Assembly (NCBI GenBank): GCA_001801575.1
Contig: MGYC01000022.1
Span: 45,769 to 109,768, forward strand
Source: Gammaproteobacteria bacterium RIFCSPHIGHO2_12_FULL_41_20
Lineage (GTDB): Bacteria > Pseudomonadota > Gammaproteobacteria > DSM-16500
Reading direction: 5' to 3'
DNA length: 64,000 nucleotides
Part shown: positions 1 through 6,794 of the stretch, one piece after another
Numbering within the stretch: position 1 is the stretch's first letter
Layout of the letters: every line of letters begins with the position of its first letter
Position numbers and translations under genes: made by a program
Notes under the pieces: model-generated
What the model was told of the DNA's origin: nothing
What the model saw: only the letters and a program-made list of their open reading frames with translations
The model's database searches: none

Positions 1-2
1 TG

Positions 3-125
3 CGCGCTAGAGTAGAAGGGTTAGTGGTAGACATCGATAGTGTAAGAGACAGTAGCTATGGACCTGCTGCTGAGTCACTACGAAGTAGAACAGCCCCCCA
101 GGAGTCAGCAGCTAGAGCGCCATAA
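3..125 (+). CDS. possible 3' end of an upstream gene (partial)
   Basis: Frame 3 stays open from the window edge to a TAA at 123-125, about 40 codons, rich in Ala, Arg, Ser and Glu. No motif is recognisable. A chance open frame of this length is quite possible, so this is only a candidate C-terminus of a gene that starts left of the window. Positions 126-249 after it show nothing I can name. Confidence 0.25.
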   Translation, partial: RARVEGLVVDIDSVRDSSYGPAAESLRSRTAPQESAARAP

Positions 126-249
126 GATTAAAACGAAGCTTTGTGCCGCGAACAGGATGCGTTGAAGGCAAGCTGTTCTTTACGTGTTTAAGGTGAAGCA
201 AGCCTTTTTGCAGGTCGATTTGACCCTACTGCATGGCGATGATTTCGCT

Positions 250-525
250 TCATTTTTTTAAATCACGGTAAAAGTTTTCATGTACACCAAGAACAAGTAA
301 CAACCTTTCTTTTGGATTCCATTCATATGCCAGTAATATTTCTTGGCGGTATATTTTAAACTTGCAAACAAAAACGCCGGCTAAATCTCCCTTTTTTTCT
401 TCACCTATTTTTGGATTTTTAATAATAGCGCGGATTGCATTGTTGACCGCCGATTTTTTATTAGCAAGAAGCTTTTTGTATGCTTTTTTAAAGGCTGGCA
501 TTTGCTTAACAATAATATCAGTCAC
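250..525 (-). CDS. RelE/ParE-family toxin of a type II toxin-antitoxin pair
   Basis: A small basic protein of about 91 residues with the layout of RelE/HigB-type toxins: an N-terminal Lys-rich helix (AFKKAYKKLL), a middle GDLAGVFVCKFKIYRQEILLAYEW strand pair and a C-terminal VLGVHENFYRDL. Members of this family usually cleave mRNA at the ribosome or poison gyrase; which applies here cannot be told. I chose the GTG at 525. The longer ATG form from 555 would add residues encoded by the inserted palindromic element (537-742), and GTG gives the N-terminus MTDIIVKQMP. A G-rich stretch precedes the GTG. The antitoxin gene lies upstream on the same strand. Confidence 0.7.
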   Translation of the reverse strand: MTDIIVKQMPAFKKAYKKLLANKKSAVNNAIRAIIKNPKIGEEKKGDLAGVFVCKFKIYRQEILLAYEWNPKERLLLVLGVHENFYRDLKK

Positions 526-536
526 CGTCTTTCCCC

Positions 537-742
537 CAGCTGTTCCCGCTAACACTGTTATCCTGAGCGTTAGGCTGCCATCCTGAGCGTTAGGCTGCCA
601 TCCTGAGCGTTAGGCTGTCATCCTGAGCGTTAGCGAAGGATCAGTGTCCTTCTTGAATTCGTTTAACAAGGACACTGATCCTTCGCTAACGCTCAGGATG
701 ACAGCCTAACGCTCAGGATGGCAGTGTTAGCGGGAACAGCTG
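537..742. mobile_element. palindromic miniature element (family A) inside the toxin-antitoxin operon
   Basis: The ends are 21-bp perfect inverted repeats beginning CAGCTGTTCCCGCTAAC (537-557 and 722-742). Inside are three direct 20-bp units ending GCGTTAGGCTG (558-617), then a hairpin with the core TCATCCTGAGCGTTAGCG and its complement. Flanking 9-mers at 528-536 and 743-751 agree at 7 of 9 positions, consistent with a decayed target-site duplication. No transposase is encoded. The antitoxin stop codon and the longer toxin start both lie inside this element, so it altered both genes when it landed. Confidence 0.8.
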
Positions 743-960
743 TTTTTTCCCAAGTTAAAAGGTTCAGCTAATGACCGATCTTGATGTTTTGAAATTAAAA
801 GATCTTTTACAAATTCAATAGGAAGATCTGGATTATCTAATGCACACTTCCCTATCATAGCCCAAAATTCAATTTGGTTTGGAATTGAGCGACATTCAGC
901 GCGGGCCGTTTTTTTAGCCTCATTATAAATCGCTTCATCAATTCGTATCGGAATGCCCAT
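727..960 (-). CDS. ParD-like antitoxin
   Basis: A 77-residue protein starting MGIPIRIDEAIYNEAKKTA, a ribbon-helix-helix-like N-terminus, followed by RSIPNQIEFWAMIGKCALDNPDLP, which is the signature of the ParD-like antitoxin family. It should bind its own promoter and neutralise the toxin encoded downstream. The last residues (NSCSR) are read from the inserted palindromic element. With the element and one flanking 9-mer removed, the frame would continue to LGKDGD and stop at a TGA overlapping the toxin GTG. A TAGG sequence lies 8 nt before the ATG. Confidence 0.7.
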   Translation of the reverse strand: MGIPIRIDEAIYNEAKKTARAECRSIPNQIEFWAMIGKCALDNPDLPIEFVKDLLISKHQDRSLAEPFNLGKNSCSR

Positions 961-988
961 AATGCGAACCTACAAAAGTGTTTTTTTG

Positions 989-1000
989 CTACAATTGTAG
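989..1000. promoter_or_regulatory. candidate antitoxin operator palindrome
   Basis: A perfect 12-bp palindrome CTACAATTGTAG touches the -10 box of the minus-strand promoter of the toxin-antitoxin operon. Type II antitoxins of the ribbon-helix-helix type commonly repress their own promoters through such sites; binding here is inferred from position only. Confidence 0.5.
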
Positions 1001-1027
1001 TATACAAGAAGGTGGCACAAATTTCAA
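999..1027 (-). promoter_or_regulatory. sigma-70-type promoter of the toxin-antitoxin operon
   Basis: On the minus strand there is TTGAAA (1027-1022), a 17-bp spacer and TATACT (1004-999), about 40 bp before the antitoxin ATG at 960. Box quality and spacing are close to consensus. The rest of the 961-1192 intergenic region, which also faces tpiA, shows no clear further signal. Confidence 0.65.
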
Positions 1028-1192
1028 TAACTTTTCCCGAAAAAGGTCAAAGACGCCAATGTTATTCATACTTTACTCAGCGGAACTCCTGAAGTCCTAT
1101 AAGGCCCTAGTGGACCACTAAGATAGGCGTTGCCATTCCTCATCCCCTTCTTTAAAATTCGTCACAATTCACTTTCAAGGAATACCTACATC

Positions 1193-1966
1193 ATGCATAG
1201 ACGCTTTATTGTTGCTGGCAATTGGAAAATGCACGGTTCGCGGGACACGGTTATGCGCTTAGTCAAAGGCATTACCGACGGCGCTGCTGTTTCTTCAGAC
1301 ATTGACATTGTACTTTTCCCTACTTATGTGCATCTTGCCCAAGTACATGCTTTATTGCAGGGCACAGCAATTGTTTGTGGGGCGCAAAATCTTTATCCGG
1401 GTACACAAGGTGCATTTACCGGGGAAGTGTCAGGCCCTATGTTAGTGGATGCGGGTTGCTGTTATGCATTGATTGGCCATTCGGAGCGCCGAGCGATTCT
1501 TCATGAGGGGCTAGAGTTGGTGGCTGCCAAGTTTCAGGCCGCACAGCAAGCCGGTTTGATCCCCTTGCTCTGTGTAGGCGAAACACAAGCGGAGCGTGAG
1601 CACAAGCAAACAGAGCAGGTGATTGCGCAGCAATTAGCCTCAGTGATGGAGAAAGTTGGGGCAGAAGCCTGGAGTCAAGCGGTGATTGCCTATGAGCCGA
1701 TATGGGCGATCGGCACTGGTTTGACGGCCACACCGGAGCAAGCGCAACACGTGCATGCTTTTATCCGTGCTTATATAGCGAAACAGCATGTTGCTATTGC
1801 AGGTGGAATTCGTATACTCTACGGCGGCAGCGTTAAGCCAGATAATGCGGCACAATTATTTGCCATGCCCGATATTGACGGGGGGTTGATTGGCGGCGCT
1901 TCGCTGGATGCCAAGAGTTTCTTAGCCATTTGTGCGGCGGCGAATAAGAGCGCAGTGATGGCGTAA
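1193..1966 (+). CDS. tpiA: triosephosphate isomerase
   Basis: Interconverts dihydroxyacetone phosphate and glyceraldehyde 3-phosphate in cytoplasmic glycolysis and gluconeogenesis. The 257-residue length is normal for a TIM barrel. Visible motifs are the substrate-binding NWKMH near residue 11, the catalytic His in ALIGHSERR, the catalytic Glu and lid loop in AYEPIWAIGTG, and the phosphate-binding YGGSV near the C-terminus. I chose the ATG at 1193 (MHRRFIVAGNWKM) because the frame extended upstream to 1130 adds residues the family lacks. secG follows 58 bp downstream, an order shared with related gammaproteobacteria. Confidence 0.97.
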   Translation: MHRRFIVAGNWKMHGSRDTVMRLVKGITDGAAVSSDIDIVLFPTYVHLAQVHALLQGTAIVCGAQNLYPGTQGAFTGEVSGPMLVDAGCCYALIGHSERRAILHEGLELVAAKFQAAQQAGLIPLLCVGETQAEREHKQTEQVIAQQLASVMEKVGAEAWSQAVIAYEPIWAIGTGLTATPEQAQHVHAFIRAYIAKQHVAIAGGIRILYGGSVKPDNAAQLFAMPDIDGGLIGGASLDAKSFLAICAAANKSAVMA

Positions 1967-2024
1967 AGGGTTATTATAATATTTAAGTTATTGAAAGCGA
2001 ACATAAAATAGGCAAATTAAGTTT

Positions 2025-2369
2025 ATGTACCAATTAATACTTATCATTCATGTGTTTGTTGCCGTGTGCTTGATTGCATTAGTGTTGGTTCAGCAAGGCA
2101 AAGGGGCAACGATGGGTGCTGCATTTGGTAGTGGTGCTTCACAGACCGTATTTGGTAGTCGTGGCTCGGGTTCATTTTTGTTGCGGCTAACAATAGGGTT
2201 TGTCGTGGTGTTTTTTGTAACCAGTATTAGCTTGAATTACATTGTATCTCAGTCGTATAAAAAATCTGCGGTTATTACCTTACCTGCTCCAACGCAGGGA
2301 AAAGAAGTGATGCCGTTACCTGCTGCACCAACGGTTCCTGCGCTACCCAGCGAGATTCCTTCTAGATAA
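2025..2369 (+). CDS. secG: preprotein translocase subunit SecG
   Basis: A 114-residue inner-membrane protein with two hydrophobic segments (about residues 3-22 and 54-74). They are joined by the conserved cytoplasmic loop VLVQQGKGATMGAAFGSGASQTVFGSRGSGSF, written here only as a description of its Gly/Ser-rich character. SecG helps SecYE and SecA by cycling its topology during export. The Pro-rich tail is not conserved. It sits between tpiA and tRNA-Leu, the usual place in this lineage. Confidence 0.95.
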   Translation: MYQLILIIHVFVAVCLIALVLVQQGKGATMGAAFGSGASQTVFGSRGSGSFLLRLTIGFVVVFFVTSISLNYIVSQSYKKSAVITLPAPTQGKEVMPLPAAPTVPALPSEIPSR

Positions 2370-2374
2370 TCTAT

Positions 2375-2456
2375 GCCGATGTGGTGGAATTGGTAGACAC
2401 GCTACCTTGAGGTGGTAGTGGCGAAAGCCGTGACGGTTCGAGTCCGTCCATCGGTA
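2375..2456 (+). tRNA. tRNA-Leu, anticodon GAG
   Basis: The acceptor stem GCCGATG pairs with CATCGGT (one G-T pair), with discriminator A at 2456. The anticodon stem CTACC/GGTAG encloses the loop TTGAGGT, giving anticodon GAG. A long variable arm and the GTTCGAGTCC T-arm fit a class II leucine tRNA. The CCA end is not encoded. The accessory block begins right after it, but I found no repeat of the tRNA 3' end near 11150 that would mark an attachment site. Confidence 0.96.
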
Positions 2457-2509
2457 TTATTGAGGATATTATTCAGCTTTTAAAATGGAATCAATGGAAA
2501 TGCGCGATG

Positions 2510-2541
2510 AAACAAACAAACAAACAAACAAACAAACAAAC
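2510..2541 (+). repeat. (AAAC)8 tetranucleotide tract at the 5' end of the transporter frame
   Basis: Eight uninterrupted AAAC units. Upstream ATG codons at 2485, 2494 and 2500 share one frame and run through the tract to a TAG at 2546-2548. An ATG at 2507 is in the second frame. The transporter frame is the third, blocked upstream by a TGA at 2508-2510. Gain of one unit would join the first three starts to the transporter; loss of one would join the 2507 start. This is the geometry of a slipped-strand phase-variation switch, here in the off state. Confidence 0.9.
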
Positions 2542-3944
2542 AAAGTAGATACCCTGTAGGGTTAGGGGTACTAACCTTCGCTGAATTCTGGGATAGATTT
2601 AGTTTTTGCGGCACACTCACCGTGTTACTTCTGTATGTGACTCATATCCTTCATTACTCTGATAGCAAGGCTTATGCGCTTTGGGGTACGTATGTGGCGT
2701 TAGGCTATATTACGCCGGTAATAGGTGGGTGGTTAGTCGACCGTGGGCTAAGTTTTAAACTGGCCCTTATCGTCGGCTTGTTGTGCATGATCGGGGGTAA
2801 TAGCGTGCTGATGTGGATGCATCCTCAAGGTTTTTACTTTGGGCTGGCATTAACGTTATGTGGCATAGGCTTATTTAAAGGCAATATTAGTACGTTAGTG
2901 GGTAGATTATATCCCTCTGGAGATACCCAGCGTGATCAAGGTTATGCGCGTTTTTTTATGGGGATTATCTTAGGCGCAACCTTGGGCCCTTTGGTATTAG
3001 GGTTCCTTGCCATGTATGTGGGTTGGCCTATGGTTTTTCTGGTTAGTGCGGGTGGTCAGCTGCTAGCGTTGGCATTGTTTTGGCATTATCGGGCCTGTTG
3101 GGAGGTCATTCGAGAAAATAAAAACATGGACTTATGGTTTTTTGTCACGGCTGTCAGTTTGCTGACGATATTGTTGGGAATTTTGTTGGCGTATCCTGTG
3201 CACAGTAATAATTTACTGGGGCTCAGTGCATTAGCGGTTTTTCTGGTAATGACCGGCTGGATAGTGAATCAATGTCGCGTGCAAATAAAAAAAATCGTGG
3301 GATTAACATTAATCAGCTTGCTGCTTATTGCTTACTATGCCGCAAGTATGCAAGTGAGCGGCTCCTTGGTGATGGCGATTGAGCGTTATTTCCCTGTTTA
3401 CATTGGCCATTGGTTGCTGTCTCCTACAGCGTTTGCTGCATTAGAAGCAGGATGTGCATTTTTATTTATTCCGCTATTTGCACGGTTATGGAATTATATG
3501 GCTGCGCATAATCATGCTCCTTCATTATTCTTTAAAATGGGGCTAGGGCATGTATTGGCGGCAGCCAGTTTTGCGATTTTTTCCTGGGTGTTTTTCACTA
3601 AGAGTGCATTACTGCTTGGATTAATTATCGCGAATGTTTTATTAGGCATGAGTGTGGTGTGTGTATTCCCTACGCATTTATCCTTAATTAGCCAGTATGC
3701 TCCCGTCGCTATTCAAGGCACATTGATGGGCATGTCATTTTTACCGGATGCGCTGGCAGGATATGTCGCTTCTGTTGTCACGCAACTACCTGTCACCTAC
3801 ACCTTAGGTGGCGCATTGTATACACATATTTATCTGAATATTGCAGCAGTTATTTTTGTGATTGGCATGATTATTTTTTTGCTGGCACCGCTATGGGGAT
3901 TGCTTTTTCATGAGCGAAACAATCTCGCATTTATAGGTAGCTAG
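2511..3944 (+). CDS. POT/PTR2-family proton-coupled peptide transporter, 5' end out of phase
   Basis: A polytopic inner-membrane protein. The open frame carries the family's N-terminal signature GVLTFAEFWDRFSFCG (codons from about 2565) before the first usable start, GTG at 2622, so a product from 2622 would lack helix 1. Further PTR2 motifs are GIGLFKGNISTLVGRLYP and GYARFFMGIILGATLGPL. POT proteins normally import di- and tripeptides with protons; in this setting it may move the locus peptide or its fragments. Start codons at 2485-2507 are separated from this frame by the AAAC tract. The next gene starts 4 nt after the stop, so the two are probably co-translated. Confidence 0.8.
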   Translation, partial: NKQTNKQTNKQSRYPVGLGVLTFAEFWDRFSFCGTLTVLLLYVTHILHYSDSKAYALWGTYVALGYITPVIGGWLVDRGLSFKLALIVGLLCMIGGNSVLMWMHPQGFYFGLALTLCGIGLFKGNISTLVGRLYPSGDTQRDQGYARFFMGIILGATLGPLVLGFLAMYVGWPMVFLVSAGGQLLALALFWHYRACWEVIRENKNMDLWFFVTAVSLLTILLGILLAYPVHSNNLLGLSALAVFLVMTGWIVNQCRVQIKKIVGLTLISLLLIAYYAASMQVSGSLVMAIERYFPVYIGHWLLSPTAFAALEAGCAFLFIPLFARLWNYMAAHNHAPSLFFKMGLGHVLAAASFAIFSWVFFTKSALLLGLIIANVLLGMSVVCVFPTHLSLISQYAPVAIQGTLMGMSFLPDALAGYVASVVTQLPVTYTLGGALYTHIYLNIAAVIFVIGMIIFLLAPLWGLLFHERNNLAFIGS

Positions 3945-3948
3945 CAAC

Positions 3949-5286
3949 ATGATCGGTCCTGCATTACAAAAACTAACATGGGCAGCATGTCGCGAGCGAG
4001 TGCAAGCAGTGAGTCAGCCATTAGCTGGGATTATTGATGCATTGTCGCCAGATAAGGCCATGCCATTATGGTTAGTCAGTTACCCTTATGGCGCGCAAGT
4101 GGATGATGGGCAATTTTATTATCCATTGCATGAAAAACTTGCGTTATTGACAGATGCCCGCTTACCTAAAGAGTTAAAAACCGATTTTAGTTATGCTGGA
4201 CTCGAAACACCCGCTGGCGTGATGTTGCGTAATTCCATTGAGCTGTATATTGAAACACCGGGTCGAGTGATTCCCCATGCGGTATTTATGCCTGGCGATG
4301 TGTTTGCACTGTGGAAATGGTTAGATCCACAACCCATAGTGCATCCTACCCCGCTGATGTGTGGGACAGCTGGGGCACGTTCCATTTTTATGTTGCCCAA
4401 TATCAGTGATGTGGCAGCGCATAAAAAATTACGCCAGGATTTTAATATTCGCCACTTAGCGCCTAAGCGCTTAGTGGATCAATGGCCTTTATTTACAGCA
4501 TTGGTGAATCGCTCTGCCGTGGCTGTATCGTGGCGTGCCGAGGCCCTATTATTTCCAGGAATATGGTTGCACCGCATGAAGCATGATGTAGCGTTTCAAG
4601 CATTATATATTCACTTCTTAGAGCGTGCATGGCGGGGGTCGGCTTATTGGCGCAATAAAGTGTTTTATGATTTTATATTTTCTTGTGTGCAACAAAATCG
4701 TAATTTAAAGCCTAACCCTTATTTGGTTGATACGGTGAAGCATTTAATTACCATGGCGATTGGTGCGGTGCCGGGATTTGGTGTGGCAGCCAATGATGTT
4801 ACGGCACCAGTAGATTTTATCCAGCAAGTGTATGTAGAGAGTTACGGATTAAAAAAATACACACCTACGCTGTTGAGTCCAGCCTATTTTACGGCTGCGG
4901 TAGATAGTATGCCGGTGTATTATTCTTTACAATACCCGACAACACTGGAGTTTTCTCCACGTTCCAGAAAGTTAGGAAATACCTTGCATGATTTAGGAGA
5001 GTTGAAGCATATTCTCGATGTGTTTTTGCAAGAAATCACGCGGCGTAAATTAAAGGTGGCACACGGTGTGATTGCGAAAGTGGCAGATGAAGTGAAGTTT
5101 GATTTTTTTCACAGTAAACCAGATCGCTACGGTGATATAAGGTTAACACATACGATGCCAGCAGAGGATGCGAGTCTAACGCAGTGTAAGCTTGCGCATG
5201 CTGCGACGCGGTTTGCAGATACGGGTGCTTTTGTGCGTGGTTGTGTGCGCATGGCGCGAGGGCAAGAGCAGGAGGTTGATGAATAA
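3949..5286 (+). CDS. orphan 445-residue protein of the peptide locus
   Basis: I do not recognise this family. It is predicted soluble, with no signal peptide or convincing membrane segment. Aromatic and His-rich stretches include WLVSYPYGAQVDDGQFYYP near residue 41, HAVFMPGDVFALWKWLDPQP near 110 and AIGAVPGFGVAANDVTAPVDF near 270. The C-terminus carries scattered Cys. It begins 4 nt after the transporter stop and is followed, after a hairpin, by the candidate precursor, so it probably belongs to the same operon. It could be a modifying enzyme, a peptidase or an immunity factor; nothing in the sequence decides between these. Confidence 0.8.
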   Translation: MIGPALQKLTWAACRERVQAVSQPLAGIIDALSPDKAMPLWLVSYPYGAQVDDGQFYYPLHEKLALLTDARLPKELKTDFSYAGLETPAGVMLRNSIELYIETPGRVIPHAVFMPGDVFALWKWLDPQPIVHPTPLMCGTAGARSIFMLPNISDVAAHKKLRQDFNIRHLAPKRLVDQWPLFTALVNRSAVAVSWRAEALLFPGIWLHRMKHDVAFQALYIHFLERAWRGSAYWRNKVFYDFIFSCVQQNRNLKPNPYLVDTVKHLITMAIGAVPGFGVAANDVTAPVDFIQQVYVESYGLKKYTPTLLSPAYFTAAVDSMPVYYSLQYPTTLEFSPRSRKLGNTLHDLGELKHILDVFLQEITRRKLKVAHGVIAKVADEVKFDFFHSKPDRYGDIRLTHTMPAEDASLTQCKLAHAATRFADTGAFVRGCVRMARGQEQEVDE

Positions 5287-5296
5287 CTGAATCTCC

Positions 5297-5322
5297 CCTC
5301 TCCACGTTGGTTAGTGGAGAGG
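5297..5322 (+). repeat. small hairpin before the precursor gene
   Basis: CCTCTCCAC and GTGGAGAGG are perfect complements around an 8-nt loop, in the 87-bp gap between the 445-residue gene and the precursor. There is no T-run after it, so it is more likely an mRNA processing or stabilising hairpin than a terminator. Similar GGGAGAGGG-type hairpins occur at 11085, 15857, 24237 and 61086. Confidence 0.6.
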
Positions 5323-5373
5323 AGGAGGTGAGATTATTTTCTCCTTGCAACAAAAATGAAGAGGGTAACAACG

Positions 5374-5520
5374 ATGAATAATCCAGAGAATCAATACACT
5401 GATTTACTGACAGATTTACCTGCAGAAGAAACCTATACTCTGTCGCCATATAGCATGAACAAGGTGACACTCATTCCGCCTTTGCCAGGAGGATTATCCA
5501 CCCGAGTGAATAAACCCTAG
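5374..5520 (+). CDS. candidate RiPP precursor peptide, 48 residues
   Basis: Starts MNNPENQYTDLLTDLP and ends LIPPLPGGLSTRVNKP. The first part is acidic and Cys-free like a leader; a Gly-Gly pair at residues 39-40 could mark leader removal and leave the octamer LSTRVNKP. GAGGG lies 8 nt before the ATG, a good ribosome site. It stands directly upstream of the E1-like, YcaO and TfuA genes, the usual position for a precursor in YcaO loci. No Cys and few Ser/Thr argue against azoline chemistry and fit backbone thioamidation. Function is inferred from context; the peptide family is unknown to me. Confidence 0.65.
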   Translation: MNNPENQYTDLLTDLPAEETYTLSPYSMNKVTLIPPLPGGLSTRVNKP

Positions 5521-5527
5521 GTTATTC

Positions 5528-5672
5528 CAAGAATTTTCGGTGAATAAAGAATGATAAGCGAAAAGGTAGATATAAAAGCACAAATAAAGCGCAGGAGGCC
5601 GGAGGCCGACGAGCCATTGTGCTTTTATATCTACCTTTTCGCTTATCATTCTTTATTCACCGAAAATTCTTG
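5528..5672. mobile_element. palindromic miniature element between precursor and enzyme genes
   Basis: Two 56-bp perfect inverted arms (5528-5583 and 5617-5672), beginning CAAGAATTTTCGGTG, flank a 33-nt loop containing GGAGGCCGGAGGCC. The 9-mers immediately outside are AGGTTATTC (5519-5527) and AGGTTATTT (5673-5681), an 8-of-9 target-site duplication whose left copy overlaps the precursor stop codon. No transposase is present. In RNA the arms would form a very stable stem, which should reduce read-through into the enzymes and favour the precursor transcript. Confidence 0.8.
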
Positions 5673-5684
5673 AGGTTATTTTCT

Positions 5685-6794
5685 ATGCATGATTTTTCGG
5701 CACAAGAACGTGAACATTATCAGCGTCATGTTAATTTGCCCGATGTTGGTGAAGCTGGGCAACAGCGCTTAAAGCAAGCGCGGGTATTGTATGTGGGCGC
5801 AGGTGGCTTAGGCTGCGCAGCCCTGCCTTATTTAGCTGCGGCAGGTGTGGGCACCCTTGGTATAGTTGATGATGATTGTATTGAGGTGAGCAATTTACAG
5901 CGGCAAATATTGTATGCTTATGCAAGTGTGGGGCAGAAAAAAACTCAGGTGGCAGCAGCACGCTTGCGTAGCTTGAATCCGCATATACAAATTGTTACCC
6001 ATGACACACGCTTATCGCGCGCGAATGTTTTAGCATTATTTCAGCAATACGATTGGATTGCTGACGGCAGTGATAATTTTGCCACGCGCTATGTAGTGAA
6101 TGACGCCTGTTTCCATCTGCAGAAACCGTATGTGTATGCCAGTATTGCGCAATTTTCTGGGCAATGTTCCGTGCTTGCTGCCGCGCCGCATGGAGCTTGT
6201 TTACGCTGTTTATTCCCGACACCGCCGCCACCATCCGCATATATTCCTAACTGTGCAGAAGGCGGTGTGTTAGGAGTATTGCCTGGTATAATTGGCACGA
6301 TTCAAGCGATGGAAATCATCAAGTTAATTTTAGGTATTGGCAAGCCATTGGTAAATCGCTTATTACATTTAGATGCATTAACTATGCAATTTCGCGAACT
6401 AGAGCTAATGCAAGATGCGACTTGTCGCTTGTGTCATGATCAGCAAGCGTTTGCAAGTTTGCCAGATTATACGCAGACGCTATGCTCGACACAGACAGAT
6501 ATTTCTGCGGCGATATTGCATACCTGGCAACAGCAAGGCAAAGATTTTATGTTAGTGGATATACGCGAAGAGCAGGAATACCGTGCTGGTAACTTAGGGG
6601 GTGTCTGGATTCCTTTGCGAGAATTGTCAGCACGTTTATCAGAATTAAATAAGCAACAACCCATTGTTGTGCATTGTCAGCATGGAGTACGCAGCAAACA
6701 CGCAGTGGCATTATTGCAGCAACATGGATTTGCACACGTTTATCATTTGCAAGGAGGCATGGTAGCTTGGATGAGCTATTATGCCAGTTGCTGA
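5685..6794 (+). CDS. E1-like (ThiF/MoeB) adenylyltransferase fused to a rhodanese domain
   Basis: A 369-residue fusion. The E1 domain has the ATP-binding GAGGLG at residues 39-43, the switch region SDNFATRY near 129, zinc-ligand pairs CLRC (172, 175) and CRLC (247, 250), and the candidate catalytic Cys190 in PNCAEGG. The rhodanese domain (about 285-365) has Cys331 in HCQHGVRS. Such proteins adenylate a C-terminal Gly-Gly and pass sulfur from the rhodanese. No ThiS/MoaD-like carrier lies nearby. I chose the ATG at 5685, preceded by GAGG; the upstream part of the frame is inside the inserted palindrome. It overlaps ycaO by 14 nt. Confidence 0.88.
   Translation: MHDFSAQEREHYQRHVNLPDVGEAGQQRLKQARVLYVGAGGLGCAALPYLAAAGVGTLGIVDDDCIEVSNLQRQILYAYASVGQKKTQVAAARLRSLNPHIQIVTHDTRLSRANVLALFQQYDWIADGSDNFATRYVVNDACFHLQKPYVYASIAQFSGQCSVLAAAPHGACLRCLFPTPPPPSAYIPNCAEGGVLGVLPGIIGTIQAMEIIKLILGIGKPLVNRLLHLDALTMQFRELELMQDATCRLCHDQQAFASLPDYTQTLCSTQTDISAAILHTWQQQGKDFMLVDIREEQEYRAGNLGGVWIPLRELSARLSELNKQQPIVVHCQHGVRSKHAVALLQQHGFAHVYHLQGGMVAWMSYYASC

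Noticed and set aside
362-586. Plus-strand frame opposite the toxin gene
   Set aside because: It is antisense to a recognisable RelE-like protein and has no family features.
558-640. Tandem 20-bp units as a CRISPR array
   Set aside because: The units are directly adjacent with no spacers, and they are part of a palindromic element with mirrored copies.
2375-2456. Attachment site of an integrated island at tRNA-Leu
   Set aside because: No copy of the tRNA 3' end was found near the other border (about 11150), and no integrase is present.
2622-3944. GTG 2622 as the true start of the transporter
   Set aside because: It would cut off the conserved first-helix motif that is coded in the same frame just upstream, so the off-phase reading is preferred.
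5619-5684. N-terminal extension of the E1-rhodanese protein
   Set aside because: These codons lie inside the right arm of an inserted palindrome; the ATG at 5685 has a ribosome site and the family N-terminus.
5685-6794. Microcin C7-like MccB reading of the E1 protein
   Set aside because: MccB acts on a heptapeptide ending in Asn and has no rhodanese domain; the fused rhodanese and the TfuA partner favour sulfur transfer.
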